Assembly (NCBI RefSeq): GCF_004834005.1
Contig: NZ_STFF01000002.1
Span: 620,001 to 684,000 of the forward strand
Reading direction: 5' to 3'
DNA: 64,000 nt
Origin: Niastella caeni
GTDB taxonomy: Bacteria; Bacteroidota; Bacteroidia; Chitinophagales; Chitinophagaceae
The notes under the pieces are model-generated. The model searched no databases, was not told the DNA's origin, and was given only the letters and a program-made list of their open reading frames with translations. This document shows, one piece after another, positions 43,001 to 51,731 of the stretch. Every line of letters starts with the position of its first letter. The stretch's first letter is position 1. Both the position numbers and the translations under genes were made by a program.

Positions 43001-44132
43001 AACGGTTCACATCATTGTAGGGCAGGCTTGTTGCATCTCCTTCCCGATGCCGGAATAAGGGGAAATTGACGAGGCTTTCGTGATAATAATTAACGCCTTG
43101 TTTGAAGGTGCCCACCCACATAATGCCGAGATTGTCGGGGTATAATGCCGTAACGGTGTTTTGAGTAATGGTTTTTTCATCACCGGGTTTGTTCAACAAC
43201 ACCTGAACGGTCATTTTTTTCTTATTCAGGATGTTCAATCCGCCATGATCGGTTGAGATCCATAATAAACCCTGGTTGTCTTCTTCTATATAAAAGATAA
43301 TATTGCTGCTGAGTAAACGAACGCCTTCATCTTTGGCTATTTGCTGCAATGTATTATTCCTGGGGTTGATCCTGTAAATGCCATTGAAAATGCCGCTGGC
43401 ATAAATGTATAGATCGTCTTCCGAATCTATGAACAACCTGTAGATAACTTTATTGCTTCCCTGTTTTTGCTGTAAGATATTGGTTCGAAAGGTGATTTTT
43501 TTTGTTCCGCCATCTACTTTTTCAATAATGCCGTTGCTGTAAACAATCCAAATGTTGTTTTTTGAATCCTTTCTAACTGCGGCAATGGTATCGGGTAAAA
43601 GCGATTGACCGCTTAACAACGATACAACCGGCTTGTTTTTTTCAAAATAGAACAGGCCGCTGTCCTGATACATAAACCAAAAACCTTTCCCTTGTTGAAT
43701 GATATCACTCAGGCCTGCCCCTGGAAGTCCCCACTGCATAAGCTGTTTGTCAACCTTTCGATCAAATTTTTCAGTTGACGGATCGAAAATGTTATAGCCC
43801 ATCTTTGTGAGCACCCATAACTTTTCCTCAGGGCCTGTCACAATCTTTGAAATAAAATCATCATAAATCGACTGGGTATCTTTTATTGAATGGCGGAAAG
43901 TTTTAAAAGCATAGCCGTCATACCGGTTGAGGCCGCTCATGGTGCCAAACCACATAAACCCCCGGGTATCCTTATAAATACAGCTTATCTGGTTGTTCGA
44001 CAGGCCCTGGTTAAAATCAAGATGTGCGAAATGATACGTTTTTTGTTGTTGCCCATGTAAAATACCAGCTATGCAAATACAGAGCAATACAACAATCGTT
44101 GTTTTAATATTCGGTTTTAAGTGCGAAAGCAT
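39990..44132 (-). CDS. Hybrid two-component sensor/regulator (HTCS) of the PUL
   Basis: 1380 residues from the ATG at 44132; the frame continues to TTG at 44273 but the signal peptide (ending ILHGQQ) begins at the chosen Met. Periplasmic part: about 14 Reg_prop blades ('GFMWFGTMSGLNRYDGYAF', 'GNIWIGTNGGGLIYFD') and a Y_Y_Y domain ('YAYRLKGFNDNWLYTD'). After one membrane helix come the histidine kinase (H-box 'NVSHEFRTPLS', His about 870; 'GSGIGLAITKEFV'), a receiver ('VVSDINMPEMNG', Asp about 1174) and an AraC-type helix-turn-helix (about 1280-1380). It senses a breakdown product of the target glycan and activates susC/D and probably the GH2 gene. Its extreme C-terminus is encoded by a repeat. 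Confidence 0.95.
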   Translation of the reverse strand: MLSHLKPNIKTTIVVLLCICIAGILHGQQQKTYHFAHLDFNQGLSNNQISCIYKDTRGFMWFGTMSGLNRYDGYAFKTFRHSIKDTQSIYDDFISKIVTGPEEKLWVLTKMGYNIFDPSTEKFDRKVDKQLMQWGLPGAGLSDIIQQGKGFWFMYQDSGLFYFEKNKPVVSLLSGQSLLPDTIAAVRKDSKNNIWIVYSNGIIEKVDGGTKKITFRTNILQQKQGSNKVIYRLFIDSEDDLYIYASGIFNGIYRINPRNNTLQQIAKDEGVRLLSSNIIFYIEEDNQGLLWISTDHGGLNILNKKKMTVQVLLNKPGDEKTITQNTVTALYPDNLGIMWVGTFKQGVNYYHESLVNFPLFRHREGDATSLPYNDVNRFVEDAKGNIWIGTNGGGLIYFDRANNSFKQFRHNPANDNSLSNDVIVSLLIDHNNILWIGTYYGGLDSYDGKTFTHYRHRADDPTSLADNRVWEIYEDKNYNLWIGTFAFGLDRYDRASNRFFHYKPMAPNSVHVSYISSFTNDIHGNLWVGTVYGVDVENKNTDSFTQLLPINSNLSNENVISLYTDSRGVTWVGTRDGLNIYNSINKRFQNFRKEDGLPDNTILNIVEDKSQNIWISTLNGISRISYKGSMKDGFKINCTNYDRLDGLQGKEFNENAALVTRKGEIIFGGANGFNLFNPATLKSNTNIPSVVLTGLQVFNQDIEAGKKIGPRVLLKKAISETNAITLRYDENIFSLEFAALSYINTQKNKYAYRLKGFNDNWLYTDGNARKVTYTNLDPGKYTFYVKASNDDGIWNEQGIALDIIILPPFWKTPAAYALYLLVALTILFFARQIVIQRARMRFALEQERKEAQRMHDLDMMKIRFFTNVSHEFRTPLSLILTPLERMIRQSNEPAQISQYQLIHRNARRLLNLVNQLLDFRKMEVQELKLHPTEGDIIKFIKETACSFIDIAEKKRIRFSYTSTLESLHTRFDHDKMERILFNLLSNAFKFTSENGTVTVEMQATRQAEETLLEIMVKDTGIGMPADRQEKIFERFFQHHMPGNILNPGSGIGLAITKEFVNLFNGTISVESTEFKGSCFTVLLPVKEISPSVVIEEPAVEELLPGEQQVTAQEDSDVVVTSPKKHTLLLVEDNEDFLFYLKDNLREYYNIVEAADGLTGWQKTLATHPDIVVSDINMPEMNGIDLCKKIKTDPRTRQIPVVLLTAVTSEEQQLRGIDTGAADYIMKPFNFEILLSRIKNILQQQQSLKQTFTKQVAVKASEIKIESADEKFVQDALAIVEKNISNADFTVDDLSRALLVSRAAVYKRIFVLTGKTPTEFIRLVRLQRASQLLEKTKMTVAEVAYETGFNNPKYFSKYFRAHFGVLPSVYQTEAKKKGNEA

Positions 44133-44344
44133 ATGGCAATTATGAAAATACCAGGTAAAAACTTCAATGAAGTTAGCAATTTTCCGGTGACTGGAATTTG
44201 ACCACAGTGAGGGTATAATATTTTGTTTTGGCATGCAATAAAGGAGGAAATTATAACTGAATGAACGCAGCAAGGGTATTGAGATGATTCAATCTGGGTA
44301 TCGTTTTGTTAACTGCGTCTCCTGTAAACGCATTAGCTGATTTA

Positions 44345-44371
44345 TTGACTTTCAAACTTTTCCTATCTTCA
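44345..44371 (+). promoter_or_regulatory. Candidate promoter of the GH2 gene
   Basis: TTG at 44345-44347 and TATCTTCA at 44364-44371 are 16 bases apart and resemble the Bacteroidota -33/-7 elements. Transcription would begin near 44378, about 36 bases before the start codon. The remainder of 44133-44344 is AT-rich without a recognised element; the regulator-binding site may lie there. Confidence 0.4.
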
Positions 44372-44413
44372 GTTCTCAGAATTCAATACTGCTACCATTG
44401 AAAAAAAACTGGA

Positions 44414-47173
44414 ATGAAAACTAACATAAAAGGCATCCTGTTAAAAGCATTGGTTTTTGCCTGCAGCCTGCAGCTTACAGCCTGCAGCTTTTCTTTTGCA
44501 CAACAAACCATTATTCAATACCTGTCGGGAACAGATAAAGATCACCCGGTGAACTGGGATTTTGTTTGTACCCAGGGTCGCAGGAGCGGCGTTCGCACTA
44601 CCATACCGGTTCCCTCGCAATGGGAACAGCAGGGTTTTGGTACTTATGTCTACGGCTTTGACAAAGAAACCGATGAGCAGGGAATTTACGGGTATTCGTT
44701 CCCCAGCGGTAATTGGGCGAATAAGAAAGTGCTGTTGGTATTTGAAGGGGTGATGACCGATGCGGAAGTAACTGTTAATGGCCGATCGGCTGGCGATAAA
44801 CACCAGGGCGGTTTTTACCGGTTCTCCTACGATATTACGCACCTGTTAAAAAAGAATGGCAACAACCGGCTTGAAGTAAAGGTGAATAAACGATCCGCGA
44901 ATGAATCGGTAAACCGGGCGGAACGAAAAGGCGATTTTTGGAAATTCGGCGGTATTTACCGGCCCGCTTATCTGCAAATTTGTCCCCGCACGCATATAAA
45001 CAAGGTAGCCATTGATGCAAAGGCAGATGGAAAGTTCAACTTGCAGGTACATACGCAAAACACGAATGAACAGCAAAGTGTGGAGGTGCAATTACAGGAA
45101 CTGAACGGCACAGCAATAGGGCAGAAGGTATCGATACAGGCGGGGGATAGTGTTTCTTTAGCTGCCCATTTCCCCGGGGTAAAAACCTGGAACCCTGAAC
45201 AGCCGCACCTGTACAATGCCATTATCTCAATCTTGCAGGGAAATACGGTTGTACATACCATTACGCAGCGGTTTGGTTTTCGCACGGTCGAATTTCATGC
45301 CCGCGATGGTTTTTATGTAAATGGTGTGAAGGTATTGCTCAAGGGGGTGAACCGGCATAGCATCTGGCCCGAAAGCGGCCGCACCTTAAGTCGCGATGTT
45401 CACCTGCTCGATATTGGTGCCATGAAAGATATGAACATGAATGCGGTCCGCATGTCGCACTATCCGCCCGATCCTGAATTTTTAGACCTCTGCGATTCGC
45501 TCGGCCTGTTTGTGATAGATGAGCTCACCGGGTGGCAGGCTGCCTATGATACCGTGGTTGGAAAAAAGCTGGTGAAGGAACTGGTGTTGCGCGATGTGAA
45601 TCATCCTTCCATCATTATGTGGTCGAACGGAAATGAAGGAGGGTGGAACAGGGCTCTGGACAATGATTATGCCCTGTACGACCCACAGAAACGGTTTGTA
45701 ATTCATCCCTGGGAAAAATTCAATGGCACCGATACCAAGCACTATCCTGATTTTAATTATGTGGCTAACGCTGTGTTGTATGGGACCGAGGTATTTTTCC
45801 CAACAGAGTTCATGCATGGATTATTTGATGGCGGACATGGCGCGAGCCTGGAAGATTTCTGGAATGAAATGTGCAAGCATCCCTATTTCGCAGGCGGATT
45901 TTTGTGGTCGCTGGTGGATGAGGGCATTGTGCGTACCGATAAAGATGGAGTAATTGATGTTGCCGGCAATATGGCGCCCGACGGCATTGTTGGCCCGCAC
46001 CGGGAGAAGGAGGGAAGCTATTATACAATAAAGAAGGTATGGTCGCCGGTAATGGTACATTCCAAAACTTTTCCTGCTAACAGTCAACTACAGGTTGAGA
46101 ATGGTTACCTGTACACCAACCTAAGTAATGTAAGCTTTGAATGGAAAACGGCTGCCTTTCCCCAAGCGCATGATACTTCTTCGGTTGCCATTATAAAAAG
46201 CAGGGGCGTTGTAAAGGGGCCATCGCTGGCGCCGGGAGAAAAAGGCTGGCTATCACTTCCTGTATTACCCGATAGCCTGACTGATGCCATATATCTTACC
46301 GCATACGATGCCGGTCATAAAGAAATTGCCGCCTGGAGCTGGCCATTACAATTGCCGCAAACCATATCAGTAAAAGCCACAGTTGTTCCTGCTGCTGTCA
46401 TTAATATACAAGAAGACGCAGCCACGCTGACCATCAACCAGGATGGCATCACTTATTATTTTGATAAAGCAAGCGGTTACCTGCAGAAAGTGTTCAATGG
46501 TAAACAGGAGATCTCACTGAGCGGCGGCCCGGTGCTTACCACAGCCGATCAGATATTAACGGAATTCAAACATTATCGCAAAGACCAAACGTATATTGTT
46601 GAACCGGTTTATAAAGGCGACAACCAATTTTGGGTGAAGTGGACATTTCAACAAGGGCGTTTGCCGCAACTGAATTATACATACAAGATCAAAGGGGCAG
46701 CAGATTATATGGGCATCACTTTTAATTACCCCGAACAACAAATTACCGGAATGAAATGGCTGGGGCAGGGGCCCTATCGTGTTTGGAAAAACAGGATGCA
46801 GGGACAGCAGTTTGGTGTCTGGGAAAAAAGTTACAATAATACCATCACCGGTGAGTCGTGGGAGTATCCTGAATTCAAGGGTTGGCATGGCGGACTATAC
46901 TGGGTGCAGGTGCAAAGCAAGGAAGCCGGTTTTGTTATTTATACGGGCGGTGAAAATGTTTTTTTACAAATGCTGCAACCGCAACGACCGGCGGCAGCTC
47001 CTAACGATTATACACATCCTGCATTTCCAAAAGGCAATATTGGCTTTATGCATGCCATCAGTGCCATCGGTACCAAGTTTCAGCCGGCCGAAGTAATGGG
47101 CCCGCAAAGCGGAAAAAACATCCATTTAAACTATATGCCGATGAGTGGCGTGCTTTGGTTTGATTTTAAATAA
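44414..47173 (+). CDS. Secreted GH2 beta-galactosidase-like enzyme
   Basis: 919 residues. The N-terminus has both a lipobox-like LTAC and a signal-peptidase-I-like SFAQQ site, so it may be lipidated or soluble. Domains: sugar-binding sandwich ('VPSQWEQQGFGTYVYGFD'), Ig-like, barrel with 'LLKGVNRHSIWPESGRTLS', acid/base 'WSNGNEGGWN' (Glu about 408), nucleophile 'FPTEFMHG' (Glu about 465), and a C-terminal beta-gal small-chain-like domain ('PYRVWKNRMQGQ'). It is divergent from the HTCS gene and so a likely member of that locus. A beta-galactosidase or beta-glucuronidase role is plausible; substrate unproven. Three copies of GCCTGCAGC lie within the signal-peptide codons. Confidence 0.88.
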   Translation: MKTNIKGILLKALVFACSLQLTACSFSFAQQTIIQYLSGTDKDHPVNWDFVCTQGRRSGVRTTIPVPSQWEQQGFGTYVYGFDKETDEQGIYGYSFPSGNWANKKVLLVFEGVMTDAEVTVNGRSAGDKHQGGFYRFSYDITHLLKKNGNNRLEVKVNKRSANESVNRAERKGDFWKFGGIYRPAYLQICPRTHINKVAIDAKADGKFNLQVHTQNTNEQQSVEVQLQELNGTAIGQKVSIQAGDSVSLAAHFPGVKTWNPEQPHLYNAIISILQGNTVVHTITQRFGFRTVEFHARDGFYVNGVKVLLKGVNRHSIWPESGRTLSRDVHLLDIGAMKDMNMNAVRMSHYPPDPEFLDLCDSLGLFVIDELTGWQAAYDTVVGKKLVKELVLRDVNHPSIIMWSNGNEGGWNRALDNDYALYDPQKRFVIHPWEKFNGTDTKHYPDFNYVANAVLYGTEVFFPTEFMHGLFDGGHGASLEDFWNEMCKHPYFAGGFLWSLVDEGIVRTDKDGVIDVAGNMAPDGIVGPHREKEGSYYTIKKVWSPVMVHSKTFPANSQLQVENGYLYTNLSNVSFEWKTAAFPQAHDTSSVAIIKSRGVVKGPSLAPGEKGWLSLPVLPDSLTDAIYLTAYDAGHKEIAAWSWPLQLPQTISVKATVVPAAVINIQEDAATLTINQDGITYYFDKASGYLQKVFNGKQEISLSGGPVLTTADQILTEFKHYRKDQTYIVEPVYKGDNQFWVKWTFQQGRLPQLNYTYKIKGAADYMGITFNYPEQQITGMKWLGQGPYRVWKNRMQGQQFGVWEKSYNNTITGESWEYPEFKGWHGGLYWVQVQSKEAGFVIYTGGENVFLQMLQPQRPAAAPNDYTHPAFPKGNIGFMHAISAIGTKFQPAEVMGPQSGKNIHLNYMPMSGVLWFDFK

Positions 47174-47286
47174 TAATAAATAATTGATGAAGCATATATT
47201 TTCATTTTAACAGTAAATGACAGTATTGAAACGGGTAATTATTTAAAATAACTTTATATAAAAAGTAATGTGAAGAATTACATCAA

Positions 47287-47407
47287 CTAAAGGAAAGAAA
47301 TCGGCGAAATTTTATCTTTTACCAGCGAGGGTATGTCTATTTTATAATCAGCCAGCAACACGGTAAATGTAGCTTCTGAATGAACGGATTCGCCGGTCAC
47401 TTTCCCT
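47287..47407 (-). pseudogene. Remnant of a YceI-family protein gene (C-terminal part)
   Basis: On the minus strand, the frame ending at TAG (47287-47289) reads 'GKVTGESVHSEATFTVLLAD' then 'YKIDIPSLVKDKIS', which matches the C-terminal half of periplasmic YceI-like lipid-binding proteins, but it ends abruptly after DKIS with a five-residue unrelated tail, and its N-terminal part is absent. It abuts the DUF5777 remnant in the opposite direction. The rest of 47174-47286 holds nothing recognisable. Confidence 0.55.
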
Positions 47408-47808
47408 GGCCGCAAGTTCAGTGAGCGCTTCAGCCTGCAGTTGTCGCCCATTTTTATTCATAGAAACCTGGTAGCGCTGGCTTCAGAAGAAAACGACGTG
47501 TATGCACTGGGCATTGGCGCCCGGTGTTCAAACTCTCAAAGCGAATAGCCTTTGTTGCAGATTATCATTATATCGCAAAAGGACTTGATAAAGATGTGTA
47601 CAAAGACCCCTTGTCGGTAGGCTTTGATATTGAAACAGGCGGTCACGTATTTCAATTGCATTTTTCCAATGCCACAGGCATGAACGAAAAAGCCTTCATC
47701 ACCGATACCACAGGCGGCTGGGGAAAAGGCGAAGTGCGTTTGGGATTTAATTTATTGCGGGTATTTACTGTTCGCAGACCCCCCTCATTAAATTTACCAG
47801 GTCAGTAA
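47402..47808 (+). pseudogene. Frameshifted remnant of a DUF5777-family beta-barrel protein gene
   Basis: One frame from about 47402 reads 'FSERFSLQLSPIFIHRNLVA' and 'NDVYALGIGAR'; after a shift near 47525 (two extra bases, TG) the next frame reads 'FKLSKRIAFVADYHYIAKGL' and 'PLSVGFDIETGGHVFQLHFS', then 'NEKAFITDTTGGWGKGEVRL' and 'FTVRRP'. Together they match the C-terminal half of DUF5777 outer-membrane barrel proteins. The N-terminal half is missing. DUF5777 and YceI genes are commonly neighbours in related genomes; here both are broken and point in opposite directions, so the site is a deletion/inversion scar. Confidence 0.7.
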
Positions 47809-48139
47809 CGAAGGCACCAGGGGCCGGTTGCTGCTATAACAATTGTGGTGAAAGGAAGGATTGTTGTGGTAATCGGATTGGCTAAAAGCTTTATGCTACC
47901 TGGCGTTTGAACGGGTTGACGAAACATATCCTTTGAAAATACAATTTATACCCTGCTTAGACGTATGAATACCTGACGAAATACATTTTACTACCCTCTT
48001 TTTATCTATCTGATTGTAAATTCATAGTGCCAAAATTTTCAACTAAAATCCGTCTTGTGAACGATTGAATGCCAGGGTTTGTTTTTACTTACCCTCTCTT
48101 TTTGAATTTCATTGAAGTTTTAAAAAAAATGCAGCGCAT
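47809..48139 (+). other. Intergenic leader before the first RteC-like gene
   Basis: No gene. It contains ATTTTACTACCCTCTTTTTA (47985-48004) and GGTTTGTTTTTACTTACC (48076-48093). The latter recurs with 16 of 18 identical bases at 52147-52164 upstream of the second RteC-like gene. Confidence 0.5.
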
Positions 48140-48688
48140 ATGAAAAAGCCGTCGTTATTGGAACAATGCCGCATTGAGTATCAAACCATGCAGCAGGTAA
48201 TTGAAAATGCAGCAACGCTATCAAATGAACTTACATGGATAGAATCGGCGTTCAGCTTGTCGATGCAGGCCTGGAACCGGATAGAAAAAATGGCTGGTAG
48301 CTACATCTTTGCGGACCATGAGGAGGAAATATATTTTTATAAAACGCTGAAGCCCCAATTTACCGGACTGATCGATTATCTTACCTTATTATATAAGTCG
48401 GTATTATTTCAGCCAGATGATCTGACGAAGCAAAAGGATTATTGGAAAAGCGAACTGACCAGTTGCGGAGAATTTATTGAAAAGTATCAAACGCTTTACC
48501 GTGATAATCAACGAACTTCAATTTCTGAGCTTTCGTATTTAACGCAATACAACCAGCAATCACTTGTTTTTGGAATTAATGTTAACCACCTGAATATTAG
48601 TACAACTTCCCCCGTTTATATCAAGATGAAAGTGATAGCTATAAAAAAATACCAGCAGTATATAGCGAATAACAAAATTTGCGGATAA
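48140..48688 (+). CDS. RteC-domain protein, copy 1
   Basis: 182 residues, soluble, mostly helical. 'EEEIYFYKTLKPQFTGLIDY' and 'LLYKSVLFQPDD' match the central RteC motif (PF09357), known from the regulator of excision of the Bacteroides tetracycline conjugative transposon CTnDOT. The protein is shorter than RteC itself (about 300 residues), and its C-terminal part is diverged relative to copy 2 at 52205. No conjugation, integrase or rteA/rteB genes are nearby, so a role in element excision here is not supported; a transcription-regulator role is possible. It is preceded by a conserved 18-base motif shared with copy 2. Confidence 0.75.
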   Translation: MKKPSLLEQCRIEYQTMQQVIENAATLSNELTWIESAFSLSMQAWNRIEKMAGSYIFADHEEEIYFYKTLKPQFTGLIDYLTLLYKSVLFQPDDLTKQKDYWKSELTSCGEFIEKYQTLYRDNQRTSISELSYLTQYNQQSLVFGINVNHLNISTTSPVYIKMKVIAIKKYQQYIANNKICG

Positions 48689-48864
48689 CTTATTGATCTT
48701 AATGCGATCTGCTTCGGCGGACCGTAATCTAACAGGGGCTGTCGAATAAAATCGGCGGCTTCTTCTTTTATTAGCAGCACCAGGCAATGAGCTATTTGAA
48801 TGTTTCTACATTATTTTTGAGTACGGATAACCCTCAGTCCTCACTATTTAAAGCTATTGCCATT

Positions 48865-50892
48865 ATGAAACATGCCCTCGTCATTTTCTTATTCATTGCT
48901 GAATGCGCATTTGCCCAGGATCCCTGGAAACTTTCCGCCACCCAAATTGACCCCGCCAACTATTACGGCATCACCGTTGCCAATGGCATGATCGGAATTG
49001 TGTCGTCGCCGGAACCATTCAAGGTAAAAGATGTGGTGCTGGCCGGCGCCTATGATCTGTATGGTCGCGGGCGCGTGAGCAATTTTCTGCGCAGCTTCAA
49101 CCTGCTGAACATGTCGCTCGATATCGATGGCCGCCGTGTTGATGCCAAAAGCATTACCGGTTTCAGGCAGGAGCTCGATATGCGGCAGGCCGCTTTTGCC
49201 ACTTCTTTTGACTATGCCGATAAAGCCACCATCAGTTATACGTATTATTCATTGCGCCAATTGCCTTACACCGTTTTGATGGAAGTAAGCATCACCGCCA
49301 AAAAAGACATTGCCATCACCGGCGCCAGTGTAATGGAAGCGCCCGATGCCCTGAAAGACGTACAGAATTATTACAACGAAATAGACAGGCCGCATGTGGT
49401 GCTCAGCCTGCTTACCTCTACAGCAAAATCCCCCACCGGAAAATTGCTGATGTGTGCTTCCAACACCTTTTTATTTAGTGAACCGCATGGCCGCGAGCCG
49501 CGGGTTATCCACGAAATGTGGGACAACAACATGCACCTGATGAAATTTTCAAAGACCATCAAAGCAGGCGAGCAGTATCGTTTCTCCATTGCAGGATCTT
49601 CCATCACTTCTGCCCATCATGATGATCCGTTGAATGCGGCAGAACGCCTCACCATTTATGCTAAGCTCGAAGGGCGCGACCGGTTGTTGAAATTTCATCA
49701 GCAGGCCTGGGACAGTCTTTGGAAAAGTGATATTGTGATCGATGGCGATGCACAGGCGCAGCAGGATGTGCACAGCATGCTGTACCACCTTTATTCATTT
49801 GTGCGGGAAGGAACGGCGCTTTCTCCTTCGCCCATGGGCTTAAGCGGATTGGGTTATAATGGCCATGTATTTTGGGATGCAGAACTATGGATGTATCCCG
49901 CTTTGCTGGTGCTTCATCCTGAATTGGCAAAAAGCATGATAGAATATCGCTTCCAACGATTGGATGCTGCCCGGCGAAATGCATTTGCCAATGGATTTAA
50001 GGGAGCCATGTATCCCTGGGAGAGTGCAGAAAGCGGAGTTGAAGAAACACCCGTATGGGCATTGAGCGGACCGTTTGAACATCACATAACGGCTGATGTG
50101 GCCATTGCCGCCTGGAATTATTATGCCGTAACACAGGATAAACAATGGCTTCACGACAAAGGCTATCCGATACTTTCCGCCACAGCCGATTTCTGGGCAA
50201 GCCGGGTAGAGCGGAATGGTGTTGGTAAGTATGATATAAAGAATGTGGTGGCGGCAGATGAATGGGCCGAGAATGTAGACAACAATGCATTTACCAATGC
50301 GGCAGCAAAGGCCAATCTGCAATATGCAACCCAAGCGGCAAATATTTTAGGCATTACGCCCGATCCAGACTGGATGCAGGTAGCGAACAACATCCCCGTT
50401 TTAAAAATGGATAACGGCGTTACACAGGAGCATGCCACCTATAAGGGAGAAGGCATTAAACAGGCCGATGTGAACCTGCTTGCCTATCCGTTAAAAGAGA
50501 TCACTGACCCGAAACAGATTCGAAGAGACCTGGAGTATTACGAAACAAGAGTGCCAACGGAAGGCACACCCGCTATGACGCAAGCCATTTTTACTTTGCT
50601 GTACGCGCGGCTGGGCGATGAAGACAAAGCCTATCATTGGTTTAAAGATGCGTACCTGCCCAATTTGAACCCGCCGTTCAGGGTGATTGCCGAAACAAAA
50701 GGCGGCACCAATCCTTATTTCGCCACCGGCGCTGGTGGTATACTGCAAGCGGTATTAATGGGCTTCGGTGGATTGGAAATTACCCCCAAAGGAATTATTC
50801 AGGTGAAATCATCGCTTCCTTCCACCTGGAAAAGATTAACCATCACCGGTACAGGACCAGGGAAGAAGACGTATAGCCGGCAGGGGAAGTAG
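48865..50892 (+). CDS. Secreted GH65-family enzyme, probably an alpha-glucoside hydrolase
   Basis: 675 residues from the ATG at 48865, which opens a signal peptide ending CAFAQ; the frame extends upstream to 48787 but those residues are not signal-like. GH65 architecture: N-terminal beta-sandwich, linker, (alpha/alpha)6 barrel with 'GHVFWDAELWMYP', the acid motif 'AADEWAENVDNNAFTN' (Glu about 466), and 'VIAETKGGTNPYFATGAGG' near the C-terminus (Glu about 610). Most GH65 members are cytosolic phosphorylases; this one is exported, where phosphate-using catalysis is less useful. The two Glu are 144 residues apart, as I recall for the acid and base of the kojibiose hydrolase FjGH65A (E472/E616), which favours a hydrolase. 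Confidence 0.82.
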   Translation: MKHALVIFLFIAECAFAQDPWKLSATQIDPANYYGITVANGMIGIVSSPEPFKVKDVVLAGAYDLYGRGRVSNFLRSFNLLNMSLDIDGRRVDAKSITGFRQELDMRQAAFATSFDYADKATISYTYYSLRQLPYTVLMEVSITAKKDIAITGASVMEAPDALKDVQNYYNEIDRPHVVLSLLTSTAKSPTGKLLMCASNTFLFSEPHGREPRVIHEMWDNNMHLMKFSKTIKAGEQYRFSIAGSSITSAHHDDPLNAAERLTIYAKLEGRDRLLKFHQQAWDSLWKSDIVIDGDAQAQQDVHSMLYHLYSFVREGTALSPSPMGLSGLGYNGHVFWDAELWMYPALLVLHPELAKSMIEYRFQRLDAARRNAFANGFKGAMYPWESAESGVEETPVWALSGPFEHHITADVAIAAWNYYAVTQDKQWLHDKGYPILSATADFWASRVERNGVGKYDIKNVVAADEWAENVDNNAFTNAAAKANLQYATQAANILGITPDPDWMQVANNIPVLKMDNGVTQEHATYKGEGIKQADVNLLAYPLKEITDPKQIRRDLEYYETRVPTEGTPAMTQAIFTLLYARLGDEDKAYHWFKDAYLPNLNPPFRVIAETKGGTNPYFATGAGGILQAVLMGFGGLEITPKGIIQVKSSLPSTWKRLTITGTGPGKKTYSRQGK

Positions 50893-51207
50893 AAGAAACG
50901 TTGACGTATACATACCCTAAGTTATTATTTTTATCTCGCAACACGACTATATAACCTCGATAACATCACGGGTAGACAATTCTACAGCCGTTGCTGTGTA
51001 ATGGGAAAAATGGCCAGGCTGAAGCAAAAGTTTGCATATACTTCAGTTTCTGCTTAGATAACCCACGCATATTTGAGAATTTAACCTTTAGGCGCCACCC
51101 GATTGGTTAAGCAATACAATGCAGTAGATTTGCTGAAATGATTATAACGGAACAGCTAAGTCAGATAGTTTCCATTTGTTATAAAAACAAATCTATAGAA
51201 AAGTTAT
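50893..51207. other. Intergenic region without a recognised gene
   Basis: About 315 bases. ATTTGTT (51174-51180) and AACAAAT (51186-51192) form a perfect inverted repeat around ATAAA, 16 bases before the GNAT start, possibly a regulatory site. Nothing else was identified. Confidence 0.4.
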
Positions 51208-51699
51208 ATGAAAATCAGAAAAGCAGATCGGGTAAAGGACTATGAAAATATTTGGAATATATTTTCGGGTGTTATTAAAACAGGCGATACGTATGTGTTT
51301 GATCCAAATACTCCGAAAGAGGCGTTGGATAAGCATTGGTTTGCCGACTATATGGATACGTTTGTTGCCGTTGATGATGATGGTACAGTTTGTGGCACCT
51401 ATATAATAAAGCCCAATCAAATAGACTTAGGCAGCCATATTGCGAACTGCGGCTATATGGTAAATCCCAATTACCAGGGTAGGGGAATAGGAAAACTTTT
51501 ATGTGCACATTCCATTGAGTTCGCCAAACAAAAAGGATATCTCGGCATCCAGTTTAATATAGTAGTGAGCACAAATACAAATGCGGTAAAACTTTGGCAA
51601 AAGTTCGGTTTTGAAATAATCGGTACAACTCCAAAAGGATTTAGACATAAAGATCTGGGGCTGGTAGATACCTATATTATGTTTAAACACTTAGCATAG
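51208..51699 (+). CDS. GNAT-family N-acetyltransferase
   Basis: 163 residues, the usual size for a single GNAT domain. 'MKIRKADRVKDYENIWNIFS' is the typical first strand and helix; the acetyl-CoA-binding motif A is 'GYMVNPNYQGRGIGKLLCAH' with the Q/RxxGxG signature; 'NTNAVKLWQKFGFEIIGTTP' is motif B. It transfers an acetyl group from acetyl-CoA to an amine; the family is too broad to name the substrate. Cytosolic. It lies alone between GH65 and the second RteC-like gene. Confidence 0.88.
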   Translation: MKIRKADRVKDYENIWNIFSGVIKTGDTYVFDPNTPKEALDKHWFADYMDTFVAVDDDGTVCGTYIIKPNQIDLGSHIANCGYMVNPNYQGRGIGKLLCAHSIEFAKQKGYLGIQFNIVVSTNTNAVKLWQKFGFEIIGTTPKGFRHKDLGLVDTYIMFKHLA

Positions 51700-51731
51700 A
51701 CACTCTGAGAGTACGCATCTTCATCTTATGT

